64,000 nucleotides of DNA, from assembly GCA_965230335.1 (NCBI GenBank), contig CBDDKS010000006.1, forward strand, positions 2,108,001 to 2,172,000, written 5' to 3'. Below are positions 1 to 8,635 of the stretch, piece after piece (within the stretch, counting starts at the first letter, position 1; each line of letters opens with the position of its first letter). A program made the position numbers and the translations under genes. Source of the stretch: CBDDKS01 sp965230335. GTDB taxonomy: Bacteria; Pseudomonadota; Gammaproteobacteria; Enterobacterales; Kangiellaceae. The notes under the pieces are model-generated. The model was not told where the DNA came from. It searched no databases and saw only the letters and a list, made by a program, of their open reading frames with translations.

Positions 1-575
1 AAGCTTACATTGAACGTTTGGGTATGTCATTGGAGATGGGACGCTCTTTTATCAAACCAAGCTATCAACGACATCCTAAAGCATTAGATATGTTATGGCG
101 TGGCATTGGCACCTATATAGCAAAGAATCCTGAATACCATACATTATTTGGCTGTGTCAGTATATCCGATGAGCATTCTGAGCTTGCGAAAGCCTTTTTA
201 TCTGATTCAATGATGGAAAGTTTTCGAGCACAGCAGGAATTTTTAAATGATGTACGTCCTACTGTTCCTTTAAAAGTGAAGGGAAAACTTTGGACAAAAG
301 AGGCTTTGGCATCCTTATCCAATGTGGTTGTTATTAATAAATTGCTGGGACGATGTGATCCTGGTAAGTCGATTCCTATTTTATTGAGACAATATTTGGC
401 ATTAAATGGCCGATTTGTTTGTTTTTCGGTAAATACAGGTTTCAATAATTCTCTAGATGGATTAATCTTAGTAGATCTGCGTAAAACACCTCAAAAATAC
501 CTACAACGCTATTTAGGTAAAGAGGGTAGTCAAAAATTTTTGGAGAAATGGGTTAAAGATGAATGTGTTGCATAG
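1..575 (+). CDS. GNAT-type N-acyltransferase, OlsB/hemolysin-like (5' partial)
   Basis: The frame is open back to the first base, so the gene begins outside the window; about 191 C-terminal residues are visible. The motif ELGRSFI-like (LEMGRSFIKPSYQRH) followed by LWRGIGTYIAKNP and a LFGCVSIS segment is typical of the OlsB/putative-hemolysin branch of GNAT-fold acyltransferases. Known members transfer acyl groups to ornithine or similar amines, or act as lysophospholipid acyltransferases, at the cytoplasmic face of the membrane. The substrate here cannot be read from the sequence. The stop overlaps the next gene's ATG by 17 bases, indicating translational coupling. An apparent TTG start at 18 is only an artefact of the window edge. 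Confidence 0.75.
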   Translation, partial: AYIERLGMSLEMGRSFIKPSYQRHPKALDMLWRGIGTYIAKNPEYHTLFGCVSISDEHSELAKAFLSDSMMESFRAQQEFLNDVRPTVPLKVKGKLWTKEALASLSNVVVINKLLGRCDPGKSIPILLRQYLALNGRFVCFSVNTGFNNSLDGLILVDLRKTPQKYLQRYLGKEGSQKFLEKWVKDECVA

Positions 576-1068
576 TTCCGTTATAGATACATTAAAGCAA
601 GTTGAAATATTAATAAACACTTGTGACGAGCAAACTTATGCTCAGGTACCTGAGTGCGCGCTTTCTTCTATAGGTCAGCACATGCGTCATATTCTTGATC
701 ACTTTATGGAATTTCAGGAAGGTATTGAGAAAGGATTAATCAACTATAATAATCGTTCTCGAGGCAGTGGTATTGAAACGAGTCGTGACATAGCACTTCA
801 GAAAGCACAGCAAATTTCTGCCTGGTTTCGTGATTATGTGGTGGCCGACAAGAATATTCGAATAGAGACAGAAGTGGCCATTGATCATACGGAAAACATG
901 GTGATTGATTCAACGATTGAAAGAGAATTATGTTACCTGATTAACCATACAATCCATCATGTGGCTTATGCAACATTATTGGTAAAGCAATTTGATCTTA
1001 AAATAGAACATGAGTTGGGTATAGCGCCAGCAACAGCGACTTATCTGAGGTCGCAAGCTTATAGTTAG
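559..1068 (+). CDS. DinB-like four-helix putative metal-binding protein
   Basis: This 169-residue protein has the layout of the DinB/YfiT superfamily: an N-terminal helix, then GQHMRHILDHF (His41, His44, His48) and a C-terminal NHTIHHVAYA segment (His130, His133, His134). These could form the usual three-histidine metal site. Family members include thiol transferases and many proteins of unknown function; no specific reaction can be assigned. It overlaps the upstream acyltransferase by 17 bases and ends 2 bases before the NRDE gene, so the three genes look like one operon. Confidence 0.75.
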   Translation: MNVLHSSVIDTLKQVEILINTCDEQTYAQVPECALSSIGQHMRHILDHFMEFQEGIEKGLINYNNRSRGSGIETSRDIALQKAQQISAWFRDYVVADKNIRIETEVAIDHTENMVIDSTIERELCYLINHTIHHVAYATLLVKQFDLKIEHELGIAPATATYLRSQAYS

Positions 1069-1070
1069 GG

Positions 1071-1838
1071 ATGTGTACGTTAACGATTTTTAAACAAGGA
1101 GAGAAACAACTGATTACAATGAATCGTGATGAGCAGCGAGTCAGAGCGGAGGCTGGTTTAAATTATTGCGATACGCCAGGACAGCAAACGATATTTCCTG
1201 TGGATTCTGTTTCGTCAGGTACCTGGATGGGAGCCAATCAACATCACATCGTCCTTTGCTTATTGAATCGTTATCATGATAATAATCCACATAATGAGGA
1301 AAACCGAAAAAGTCGGGGATACATTATTCCACAAGCTTTGAATTTTACCTCTTACGATGATGTTGTTGCTTATATTCAATCTTTGGATGTTCAGCTGTTT
1401 TCACCTTTCGATTTGATTGTGACAACACCGATGCAATCATGCCAATTTTCATGGAATGGCGCAGAGTTATTTTACCAATCCATTTTTCCAGAAAAAGGAT
1501 TTATGATAACCTCTTCTTCAGTGGATACTCATGAGGTTATTGAAAAACGTAAAGCGTTATTTGAGACTTTATTGGAGCAGCAGGATTTCTATAAAGAGAA
1601 TACGATAGAGTCCATTCAATCCAATATACTGAAAGAGTTTCATTTGTCACAAATTGATGATAATAAAAGTTGGTCGGTATTGATGGAAAGAAATATTTCC
1701 CATACGAAAAGTATCAGCCAGGTGATATGTTGCCAGAAAACCATGCAGTTTATTTATTCCAATGAAAAATATCTGGAAAAATTAAAATCGGATCAAACTT
1801 TTAACTGTCATAACAGTGAAACCATTCAAATAAAATAA
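1071..1838 (+). CDS. NRDE family protein (TANGO2-like)
   Basis: The protein has 255 residues and starts MCTLTI, with Cys2 exposed after Met removal. It carries the diagnostic NRDE tetrad at about residues 18-21 (TMNRDEQ). This is the NRDE/TANGO2 family, related in fold to N-terminal nucleophile hydrolases; eukaryotic TANGO2 has been linked to Golgi organisation and haem or lipid handling, but the bacterial function is unsettled. It starts 2 bases after the DinB-like gene and is the last gene of that operon. Length is normal for the family and no defects are visible. Confidence 0.8.
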   Translation: MCTLTIFKQGEKQLITMNRDEQRVRAEAGLNYCDTPGQQTIFPVDSVSSGTWMGANQHHIVLCLLNRYHDNNPHNEENRKSRGYIIPQALNFTSYDDVVAYIQSLDVQLFSPFDLIVTTPMQSCQFSWNGAELFYQSIFPEKGFMITSSSVDTHEVIEKRKALFETLLEQQDFYKENTIESIQSNILKEFHLSQIDDNKSWSVLMERNISHTKSISQVICCQKTMQFIYSNEKYLEKLKSDQTFNCHNSETIQIK

Positions 1839-1891
1839 TGGTTTTTCAAGAAACTGTTACTTGTCATACTATAAAAAATAAATTTGATGCT

Positions 1892-2086
1892 TTATGATTG
1901 GGTTTTATTACGCTCTTTTCTTAATAGATATTGCAAATATTTCATACGTTCAAACTCGGCGGTAATTTGTACTTCATAAGGCCCCATATTAATCCCTTCT
2001 TTGGTTGAGAAAAACCATCCTTCTTCTAACTGGAACACTTGATTGATATGAGATGGTTTGCATACTTTCTTGAGTATATTTGACAT
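1892..2086 (-). CDS. Small conserved hypothetical protein, DUF6316-like
   Basis: A 64-residue protein with a central GWFFSTKEGINMGPYE segment. The pattern W-F/Y-F-x-T-R/K-E-G...GP(F/Y) followed by a charged helix resembles the DUF6316 family of small gammaproteobacterial proteins. No catalytic motif, signal peptide or membrane segment is visible. It is transcribed alone, convergent to the NRDE gene, and preceded on its own strand by CGAGGATAC, a plausible ribosome-binding site. Function unknown. Confidence 0.55.
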   Translation of the reverse strand: MSNILKKVCKPSHINQVFQLEEGWFFSTKEGINMGPYEVQITAEFERMKYLQYLLRKERNKTQS

Positions 2087-2302
2087 AATGTATCCTCGCT
2101 TTCAGTCGCACTATTGAGTTAGTGTTACGGAAGAAAGAAAAAGTCACATTAATAAATATTATTTTAATTCAGATTTGTAGTCGAGTTTTATAAAATAACT
2201 CGTGTTGATATAAGGATGATTGAAAATCTTGTCAATCTCTGTATTATGTTGATTAAAATCTGGAAGCTGTTATGCATCCAATTGACTATCGGGGGAGTAT
2301 GA

Positions 2303-2824
2303 ATGTCATTTCTGGAATCTTTAACACTTTATACTGCATCACAAAAAATGGTCGCTTATGGATTTATTTCCATTGGCATTGTACTGTTGCTTGCTTCATT
2401 AGGTATTTTCATTCTTTCTCCGACGAATGCTGCACTTTGGCAAGGATTTAAGATAGGGGCGTTAGTTTTCGGTTTGATGATACTTTTGGGAGGAATTGGT
2501 TATTTGAATTTTTCCGGGAAGGTTCATAACCAAATTGAATCTGAATATCAATCCAATCCCGCAACCACTTTAGTTGCAGAGAATGAGCGGATGAACAAAG
2601 TTGTCAGTGATTACACAATCTATCAAATAGCATTTTCCTCTATTGTATTTATATCTTTGATCACCATACTATTTGCAAAGCCATTTTGGACTGGTTTTGC
2701 CTTTCCTGCTGCATTTTTGTTTGTTTCAGTACTTTTGGTAGAGGCTCATTCTAAATATTCAATCGATAATCATATGAAAGCCGTTATATCCATTGCTCAA
2801 AATCATAGTGATGGAGGTACGTAA
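2303..2824 (+). CDS. Hypothetical membrane protein
   Basis: A 173-residue protein with four predicted membrane segments in two pairs: about residues 17-37 and 49-69, then 107-125 and 130-146. A charged soluble stretch (about 70-105) separates them. A GGGGGAG sequence 8 bases before the ATG is a strong ribosome-binding site. I do not recognise the family. The duplicated hairpin-like topology suggests a small integral membrane protein. It stands alone, convergent to the CBS protein downstream. Confidence 0.6.
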   Translation: MSFLESLTLYTASQKMVAYGFISIGIVLLLASLGIFILSPTNAALWQGFKIGALVFGLMILLGGIGYLNFSGKVHNQIESEYQSNPATTLVAENERMNKVVSDYTIYQIAFSSIVFISLITILFAKPFWTGFAFPAAFLFVSVLLVEAHSKYSIDNHMKAVISIAQNHSDGGT

Positions 2825-2883
2825 CAAGTATTTCAACTATTTTGTATTATTGGGTAAGCACAGTTAATCAGTTGTTGTTAACT

Positions 2884-3303
2884 CTAACAGTCAATATGAT
2901 AGGCTTTACATAGCACTTTGATAATATCCCGCCAACTGACAATACCCACAATTTTCATTTCTTGAGTGACGACAGGGATACATGAGATCTTGTGTGTGCT
3001 GAAAATTTGAATAGCATCTTTTAAAGAAGCATTGTCTTCTAAACAGACAGGATGTCTGCTCATAATTTGATGAGCACGTTTATTTAAACAGGATAAATCA
3101 CGGGTTGTTTCTCTTACTGTGTCCAGATGTGGGCTGATAGATTTAAATAAATCTCTGTCAGAAATGATACCAACCAATTTATGTGATTCCGTAACCAGTA
3201 AGTGATGGAATTGTTTTGACTCAAAGATTTCTTTCACTTTGCTTAGCTTATCATCCATACTCACGCTAACGACTTTCTTACTCATTAATGTTGTAATTTG
3301 CAT
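2884..3303 (-). CDS. CBS-pair domain protein
   Basis: 139 residues made almost entirely of two CBS domains, about residues 7-60 (VVSVSMDDKLSKVKEIF ... LVGIISDRDLF) and 79-134 (HPVCLEDNASLKDAIQIF ... IVGIVSWRDII). A CBS pair usually binds adenine nucleotides such as AMP, ATP or S-adenosylmethionine and acts as an energy or ligand sensor. No effector domain is attached and no enzyme neighbours it, so its partner is unknown. Complete for a stand-alone CBS protein. Confidence 0.85.
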   Translation of the reverse strand: MQITTLMSKKVVSVSMDDKLSKVKEIFESKQFHHLLVTESHKLVGIISDRDLFKSISPHLDTVRETTRDLSCLNKRAHQIMSRHPVCLEDNASLKDAIQIFSTHKISCIPVVTQEMKIVGIVSWRDIIKVLCKAYHIDC

Positions 3304-3442
3304 ATCTATGTCACCAGGTTGTTATAAGCAACGGAGATGGAATAAAAAGATCTTATATTGCTCTTTTCTATACACTATATTAGTATTAAATTTTTACGGT
3401 TAAAAGAATATCTTATTCTTTTTTATTATCATCTGTAAGCGA

Positions 3443-4483
3443 ATGAAAAAATCAACGATTGGTCCAGTCATGCTGGATGTGGCTTCAACACAGTTATGTG
3501 CTGAAGATAAAGAAAAATTACTTCATCCTGCATGTGGTGGCGTTATTTTATTTAGTCGCAATATAGAATCGCCCCGCCAGGTTATGGAACTCAATCATCA
3601 TATTAGAAAACTGAATCCAGCATTATTAATTGCTGTTGATCAAGAGGGAGGACGGGTTCAACGATTAAAAACGCCTTTTTCAATTTTGCCTGCATTAAAA
3701 AAACTCAGTGAAGCTGTGCAGGAAGAAGAAGAAATGCTTCGTCTGGCTTTTCATCATGGTCGACTCATGGCATTAGAGGTTTTATCTGTTGGTTTTGATT
3801 TGAGTTTTGCACCCATATTGGATATTAGCTGGCATAAAAGCCGAGTGATTGCTGATAGAGGGTTTCATGAAGATCCTGTACATATTATTCGCCTGGCAAA
3901 AGGCTATATTGCAGGTATGAATGAGGTGGGTATGTCAGCAACAGGGAAGCATTTTCCAGGTCATGGTCGATTAGAAGAGGATTCCCATACAGAGTTGCCG
4001 ATTGATAAGCGTGTGCTGTCTGAGATTCGGGAAGATGATATGACGCCTTTTACAGCTTTGGCCAATGAGTTGGGTGGTATGATGCCAGCACATATTATTT
4101 TTTCACAAGTTGATGATGCGGCCGTTGGTTTTTCTAAAGTTTGGTTACAGAACATTTTAAGAGAGGAGATAGGTTTTAAAGGTGCCATTTTTTCTGATGA
4201 TCTATCGATGAAAGGTGCGGAGGCGGCAGGTGATTTTACACAAAGAGCCGGAACTGCTTTAGAGGCGGGATGTGATATGGTTTTGGTGTGTAATCAGCCT
4301 GAAGAAGCAGGTAGAGTCTTAACTTTCTGCGAAACAATCGATTTTCCAGAAGTATGTCGACAACGTTTAAGTGCTATGAAAGCAGAGACATCAATAAAAA
4401 TGCTGGGTTTAGAAGATATGCAATCTCATAACCCAGCCTGGCAGGAAAGCCGACATATTTTAGATAGCTATTTTGAGCTATAA
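3443..4483 (+). CDS. nagZ: Beta-N-acetylhexosaminidase NagZ
   Basis: A 346-residue glycoside hydrolase family 3 enzyme. Visible signatures are AVDQEGGRVQR near residue 64-75, GKHFPGHG near 169-176, the DSHTELP loop carrying the His/Asp pair near 180, and FSDDLSMKGA near 248 with the predicted nucleophile Asp. NagZ works in the cytoplasm, releasing N-acetylglucosamine from anhydromuropeptides during cell-wall recycling; its product can influence AmpR-type beta-lactamase control. Length fits the proteobacterial family. An ampG-like permease for the same pathway lies at 48.5 kb. It is a single gene ending in a hairpin region shared with the convergent ATPase gene. Confidence 0.93.
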   Translation: MKKSTIGPVMLDVASTQLCAEDKEKLLHPACGGVILFSRNIESPRQVMELNHHIRKLNPALLIAVDQEGGRVQRLKTPFSILPALKKLSEAVQEEEEMLRLAFHHGRLMALEVLSVGFDLSFAPILDISWHKSRVIADRGFHEDPVHIIRLAKGYIAGMNEVGMSATGKHFPGHGRLEEDSHTELPIDKRVLSEIREDDMTPFTALANELGGMMPAHIIFSQVDDAAVGFSKVWLQNILREEIGFKGAIFSDDLSMKGAEAAGDFTQRAGTALEAGCDMVLVCNQPEEAGRVLTFCETIDFPEVCRQRLSAMKAETSIKMLGLEDMQSHNPAWQESRHILDSYFEL

Positions 4484-4485
4484 AT

Positions 4486-4525
4486 AACCTCAGTTGCTGA
4501 GGTTAAATAGGTGGTAAACCTATTT
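4486..4525. terminator. Two back-to-back hairpins between convergent genes
   Basis: AACCTCAG (4486-4493) pairs with CTGAGGTT (4497-4504), and AAATAGGT (4505-4512) pairs with ACCTATTT (4518-4525). They lie between the stop of nagZ and the stop of the convergent ATPase gene. They probably terminate transcription in both directions, although the T runs are short. The ACCTCAG...CTGAGGT core recurs at 6278-6320 and 56856-56869. Confidence 0.5.
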
Positions 4526-4549
4526 TAAATGGTAAGCTTGTACGGATTA

Positions 4550-5842
4550 TTATGCAGATGTTTGCAGTAATCGACACTGTGTTTCAAATGCAGCATGGGT
4601 AAACTCATAGTGTTCTTCATCTTTTTTGATAAGAACCGGTTTTTCCTGATAGGTAAAATGAGTTAAGTTGTCTAATTCATGTTTTAGGATTTTTTTACTG
4701 TAACCTTTTTCAGCTTGCCTTAACATGTTTAAAGTAAATGATTTTTTGGCAATTTTTGATGCAGAACCTAAAATACGAGCCCTTCTTTCAGAAATATCCA
4801 TGAGTTCATAGTAAGCCTGGGCAAAAATAGATTCTATTTTTCTGTCTTTTAATGATAGAAAAAATTTATCAAAATCTTCTTGTTCAACAACATCAGCTTG
4901 TCTTTGAAAAGCATTCTTTGCCATATGTAATCCCATAAAATGGGTAAAATAAGGAATGCCTTCAGATTTTTCAGCAATTTGCTTAATGACTTGTGTAGAA
5001 AAACGTATCTGATGATTTAAATGTTTTTCTGCATTGGCCAAAATACCATAAAGTTCTGATTTATTGATAGAGTTAACGGCAATAGGTAGTAATGGAGTAG
5101 ATAGGTACTGATTATCCGTCAACAGCTCTCCAATATCTTTGGCTTCACCGGAAATAACAAATTTAACATGTTTGTTAGAGCAGGAATCCAATAAAATACT
5201 GAGTCCTTTTCTATCCTGTAAATATTCAATATTATCGATGGCAATCAGGATTCTGTCTGGGCCATTTCTTCGTCTGTTTCTATCAAGAATAATATTAAGG
5301 GCATTTTTTATTTCCAGAATTTTGTAGGCATAGTCATCAGAGTGATTTTGTGTGGATGCTGAAATGCGATTTTCATCTCTGACAACCATTAAAGCAGTAC
5401 TGATATTGGCCTGTTCTGTCGTATCCTGGATTTGAGCGCGTTCAATATTTCTTTTTAAATCACTGAGTAGTCTTAATGAGTTATTGACATTGGTACCCTT
5501 AAGAAGAAAATCCAAAAAGTCACCGTACTTTGAGATAGGTTGAGAAAGGTCATAACGAATGACTTTATAGTTGTAGCCTGATTTTGGCCAATAAGTCAGT
5601 TGATCGTATTTTTCTGCCAATTGTTTATTGCCTTTTGCCAAACTACAGATTTGATTCATTAAAGATGTTTTACCAACGCCTTTAGGTCCAATCAATGCCA
5701 TTGCTGTATCCAGTTGACGCATTTGTAGAAGGATATTTTTAATCATACTTTTAGAGCAAATAAAGTCCTGTGGGGTTTGAATATCACTTCCAGGAAAAAA
5801 AGCAGATTCTATATCATATAATCTTAAGTCTTGAGTGGACAT
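4550..5842 (-). CDS. AAA ATPase with Orc1/Cdc6-like layout, function unknown
   Basis: 430 residues. Walker A is GPKGVGKT (52-59); a Walker B-like strand ILIAIDNIEYL lies near residue 205, with IDN in place of the usual DE. The C-terminal part (about 330-425) is helical, with a possible winged-helix. This is the layout of ORC/MCM-type or STAND-type AAA ATPases that bind DNA or act as molecular switches. No membrane segment is seen. It is a single gene, convergent to nagZ, with over 500 bases of non-coding DNA upstream. The specific role is not recognisable. Confidence 0.65.
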   Translation of the reverse strand: MSTQDLRLYDIESAFFPGSDIQTPQDFICSKSMIKNILLQMRQLDTAMALIGPKGVGKTSLMNQICSLAKGNKQLAEKYDQLTYWPKSGYNYKVIRYDLSQPISKYGDFLDFLLKGTNVNNSLRLLSDLKRNIERAQIQDTTEQANISTALMVVRDENRISASTQNHSDDYAYKILEIKNALNIILDRNRRRNGPDRILIAIDNIEYLQDRKGLSILLDSCSNKHVKFVISGEAKDIGELLTDNQYLSTPLLPIAVNSINKSELYGILANAEKHLNHQIRFSTQVIKQIAEKSEGIPYFTHFMGLHMAKNAFQRQADVVEQEDFDKFFLSLKDRKIESIFAQAYYELMDISERRARILGSASKIAKKSFTLNMLRQAEKGYSKKILKHELDNLTHFTYQEKPVLIKKDEEHYEFTHAAFETQCRLLQTSA

Positions 5843-6059
5843 GAAGGGTACCTTTCAATGTGAGAGTGTCAAAAAACAGACACAGACAAACGGTAAATCA
5901 ATGATTATTGAGTATTAAAAATTTAGTTGAAATCGTCTGCAATACAAGCTGAATAAAGGAAAAGTACACATCAATGTTTCATATTAAGCAGTCGGTCACA
6001 TTATTCGTATGACATGGATTGATTTTAAGCAACAGGTTAAAGGTCAGAGGACTCTATAT

Positions 6060-6089
6060 TAGAGCCTGTAAAAGATAAATAGCCTCTAG
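6060..6089. repeat. Dispersed TAGAG hairpin repeat, copy 1
   Basis: TAGAGCCTG at the left end and AGCCTCTAG at the right end pair around AAAAGATAAA. Read on the minus strand it gives CTAGAGGCTATTTATCTTTT, matching the motif found at 44.1, 56.8 and 62.3 kb. Confidence 0.6.
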
Positions 6090-6277
6090 TATTGGATCAC
6101 AGACTTTAAAATGTGATTCCTATCACAACGTGATTGTCATCAGTTTTCTTTCCACTGAGATGCTGTTTAATGGATTTGATAAACAGTAGCCAAGTATAGA
6201 TTTTTCCATAAAAAAGGATATCCATTGAAATATTTATTTTGTATTTTATGCGCTCATTCACTTTATCAACTTTTTAA

Positions 6278-6320
6278 TTAACCTCAGTTGCGTATAAGAA
6301 AAGTTCACAGTTGAGGTTAA
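6278..6320. promoter_or_regulatory. Interrupted palindrome upstream of first protease
   Basis: TTAACCTCA (6278-6286) and TGAGGTTAA (6312-6320) are perfect 9-base inverted repeats 25 bases apart, ending 83 bases before the protease ATG. The half-site also occurs next to nagZ and after dnaE, so it is either a dispersed repeat or a shared regulator site. Function is inference. Confidence 0.35.
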
Positions 6321-6403
6321 TGAGTGCACTTTCAATGATGAGAGTGTAGTACGGTCAAGTTTGCTCAATAAATTTTTTTCATTTCATTTGAGGTTAAAAT
6401 AAT

Positions 6404-8410
6404 ATGATAAAACAAAATAAACCATTCATTTATGTTTTGCTGGCTCTATTTTGGTTACCACTACAAGCCAGCAATATCGATGAAACCTTCACAAAAATCT
6501 GTGATAACCAACCACACTTCTCCGGTATGTATCTGGAGAAAGGGCGTTTGGTATTATTAGTCAATGATTCAACACCATTAACCTATGACAGCGTGCTTTT
6601 TGAATCATTGGGTATCAGTGAAAAGATGTTCAATAAAGCCATCGTTAAGAAAGTAAAATATAGTTTTCTGGATTTACATAAAGCCTATAAAGTTTTATTG
6701 GCGAATCTGGATACTATTGCCAATGTGAAGATGACGGATATTGATGAAAAAAATAATCATATTACCATTGCTGTATCGGAAGGTACTGATACTGACAAAA
6801 CACGTTTAACCTTAAATGAGTTATTTGCTCAGGCCTCCATAAAAGTACCACAAGATATGCTAGTGATTGAAATCATGCCGAAAGCAGAAGGTAATGTCGC
6901 TGTGGAAATTAATCCGCCAAAAAATTTATTCAGTTCGCCAGTGATTAAAGCGGGAGGGTATGAAATTGAATTTGATGCAGGTGATTTGGGTCGGGGATTT
7001 TGTACTTGGGGATTTACGGCCAGATTTCAAGGTGAGTTGGGTTTTGTGACCAATTCCCATTGTACCAATGAATTAACGGCGGCTGAGGTATTAAATGGGG
7101 ATACAGAATATAGTCAATCGGATTTTAATGATTCCCCGATTATGGCAACCAGTTTTCAAGATGCGCAACCGGTATTTGAAGAGCCTGTTGATACAGCATT
7201 TGGTAATTTGGTTTTTCGCTTAGATGCGGATGCACATTTTGCAAAGTTTAAAGAAGGTTTTTTTGCCCCTCCCATTGGTTTTATCGCAAGACCTGTTGAT
7301 AACCAGCGTTCATTAGAGATAGATACAGTACGCCCTTATTTCAGAATTGTTGAGAAACGTTCAGGCATGTTAGTGGGAACAGAAATACACAAAGTCGGCA
7401 GAACCACAGGCTGGACAACGGGGGAAATAAAAAGAACCTGTAGTAATACCAATTCAACGGTGGGATCTACTGTATTTTTACCGTGTCAATTTGAAGGCAG
7501 TTATGCGGCAACTACGGGAGATAGTGGTGCAGCTGTATTTGTTCGTGTACCAGATTCTGAAGATGAAATTATCTTACATGGTTTACATCACTCCAGTATC
7601 GATGGTTTAAATAGCAGACCTATATTTAGAAGGTTATTTTATAGTCCGATTAATTTAGTGGAGAGAGCATTAGGTGGTCCTTTGGAGGTGGTTGCCGATC
7701 CTTCAGTACCAACACCAAGATTGGATATAGCCAATCTGCCGGGTGTGATTCAGGATGAGTCCATTAATATTTTAAATAAAGATATAAAAAGTTTTAACTT
7801 AAATGTAGAAGAGCCAGGACGTTATCAAGTGTTATTACAAAGTAGCTCCGAATTTGACAGCCGTTTTTTTAAAATCTCTTTAGGTGGAAAGAAGCACTTT
7901 ATGGCTATTGATTCTGGAGAAACAGCGATTTTTCATACAGACTTTTTGGAAAGTGGCCATCATGAATTAACTATTCAACCATACAGTCATGGTTTTTACT
8001 TAAGACATATACAAGCAGTTCCTGTTGCGTCAGAGTTTTTCCTTTTTCCGGAAGAACCCATCATTGAAAGTTTATTCCTTGTAAATGAATCAGAGCCATT
8101 TAATTTACCAGGAGACTTTTTTGTTACTGATCCTGTTGAGTTACAACCTATGCAGGCTTTTCAATTAGATGTTAATGTTATTGAAACAGGTCGATATACA
8201 TCGATATTAAATTTCTCAGTAACAGAGCCGAATAGTATAGTGATGGTTTGTGTGGGCTATCGATGTAACTTTCAAATATTACAACCTGGAGATTCTGTTG
8301 ACTTTGAACAAAATATCGGCCTTTTAAGAAAAGGCAACAACCATTTATCGATAACATCATTCTCTTCTGGTGTTAATTTTTTCCTGGGAGAAATTTTTCA
8401 AAGAAAATAA
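6404..8410 (+). CDS. Secreted chymotrypsin-fold (S1-like) serine protease, paralogue 1
   Basis: 668 residues. A signal peptide covers residues 1-22, with likely cleavage after LQA. An N-terminal domain of about 140 residues resembles a streptogrisin-type propeptide. The protease domain runs from about 185 to 420, with His219 (FVTNSHC), Asp276 (DADAHFAKF) and Ser374 (TTGDSGAAVF) as the probable triad. Cys200/Cys220 and Cys346/Cys361 are positioned for disulfides. About 240 C-terminal residues form two beta-rich repeats with a shared REPxRYxVLxQSSSEFDSR-like start, perhaps binding or sorting modules. It is probably exported by Sec and autoprocessed. Substrate unknown. A close paralogue follows immediately. 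Confidence 0.8.
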   Translation: MIKQNKPFIYVLLALFWLPLQASNIDETFTKICDNQPHFSGMYLEKGRLVLLVNDSTPLTYDSVLFESLGISEKMFNKAIVKKVKYSFLDLHKAYKVLLANLDTIANVKMTDIDEKNNHITIAVSEGTDTDKTRLTLNELFAQASIKVPQDMLVIEIMPKAEGNVAVEINPPKNLFSSPVIKAGGYEIEFDAGDLGRGFCTWGFTARFQGELGFVTNSHCTNELTAAEVLNGDTEYSQSDFNDSPIMATSFQDAQPVFEEPVDTAFGNLVFRLDADAHFAKFKEGFFAPPIGFIARPVDNQRSLEIDTVRPYFRIVEKRSGMLVGTEIHKVGRTTGWTTGEIKRTCSNTNSTVGSTVFLPCQFEGSYAATTGDSGAAVFVRVPDSEDEIILHGLHHSSIDGLNSRPIFRRLFYSPINLVERALGGPLEVVADPSVPTPRLDIANLPGVIQDESINILNKDIKSFNLNVEEPGRYQVLLQSSSEFDSRFFKISLGGKKHFMAIDSGETAIFHTDFLESGHHELTIQPYSHGFYLRHIQAVPVASEFFLFPEEPIIESLFLVNESEPFNLPGDFFVTDPVELQPMQAFQLDVNVIETGRYTSILNFSVTEPNSIVMVCVGYRCNFQILQPGDSVDFEQNIGLLRKGNNHLSITSFSSGVNFFLGEIFQRK

Positions 8411-8432
8411 ACAATCTGTTTAAGTTGTGATA

Positions 8433-8464
8433 AAAAAAACCTGGTCTTGCCCAGGTTTTTTTAT
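8433..8464 (+). terminator. Rho-independent terminator after protease 1
   Basis: AAAACCTGG (8436-8444) pairs with CCAGGTTTT (8451-8459) and is followed by a run of T. It closes the first protease as a single-gene transcript, so the paralogue downstream needs its own promoter. Confidence 0.85.
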
Positions 8465-8635
8465 AGAGATTATTTGTTTTCAAAATGAGAGATATTGTTA
8501 ATAAAATGTGACATGCCATCGACAAAAACAAAAAAATTTAGAAAAAAAGATTATAGGTTAAATAGTATTTATGTATTCTTATATTTCTTTACTTTTGTAT
8601 CAATTTACATTTGATAAACAATCAGGTCAAAACAT

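Larger units (their letters stand above)
5843..6403. other. 560-base intergenic region upstream of the proteases
   Basis: No credible gene is seen. It serves as the divergent control region for the AAA ATPase (minus) and the first protease (plus). It holds a copy of the dispersed TAGAG hairpin at 6060-6089 and an interrupted palindrome at 6278-6320, both listed separately. The rest is AT-rich sequence without recognisable motifs. Confidence 0.6.
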
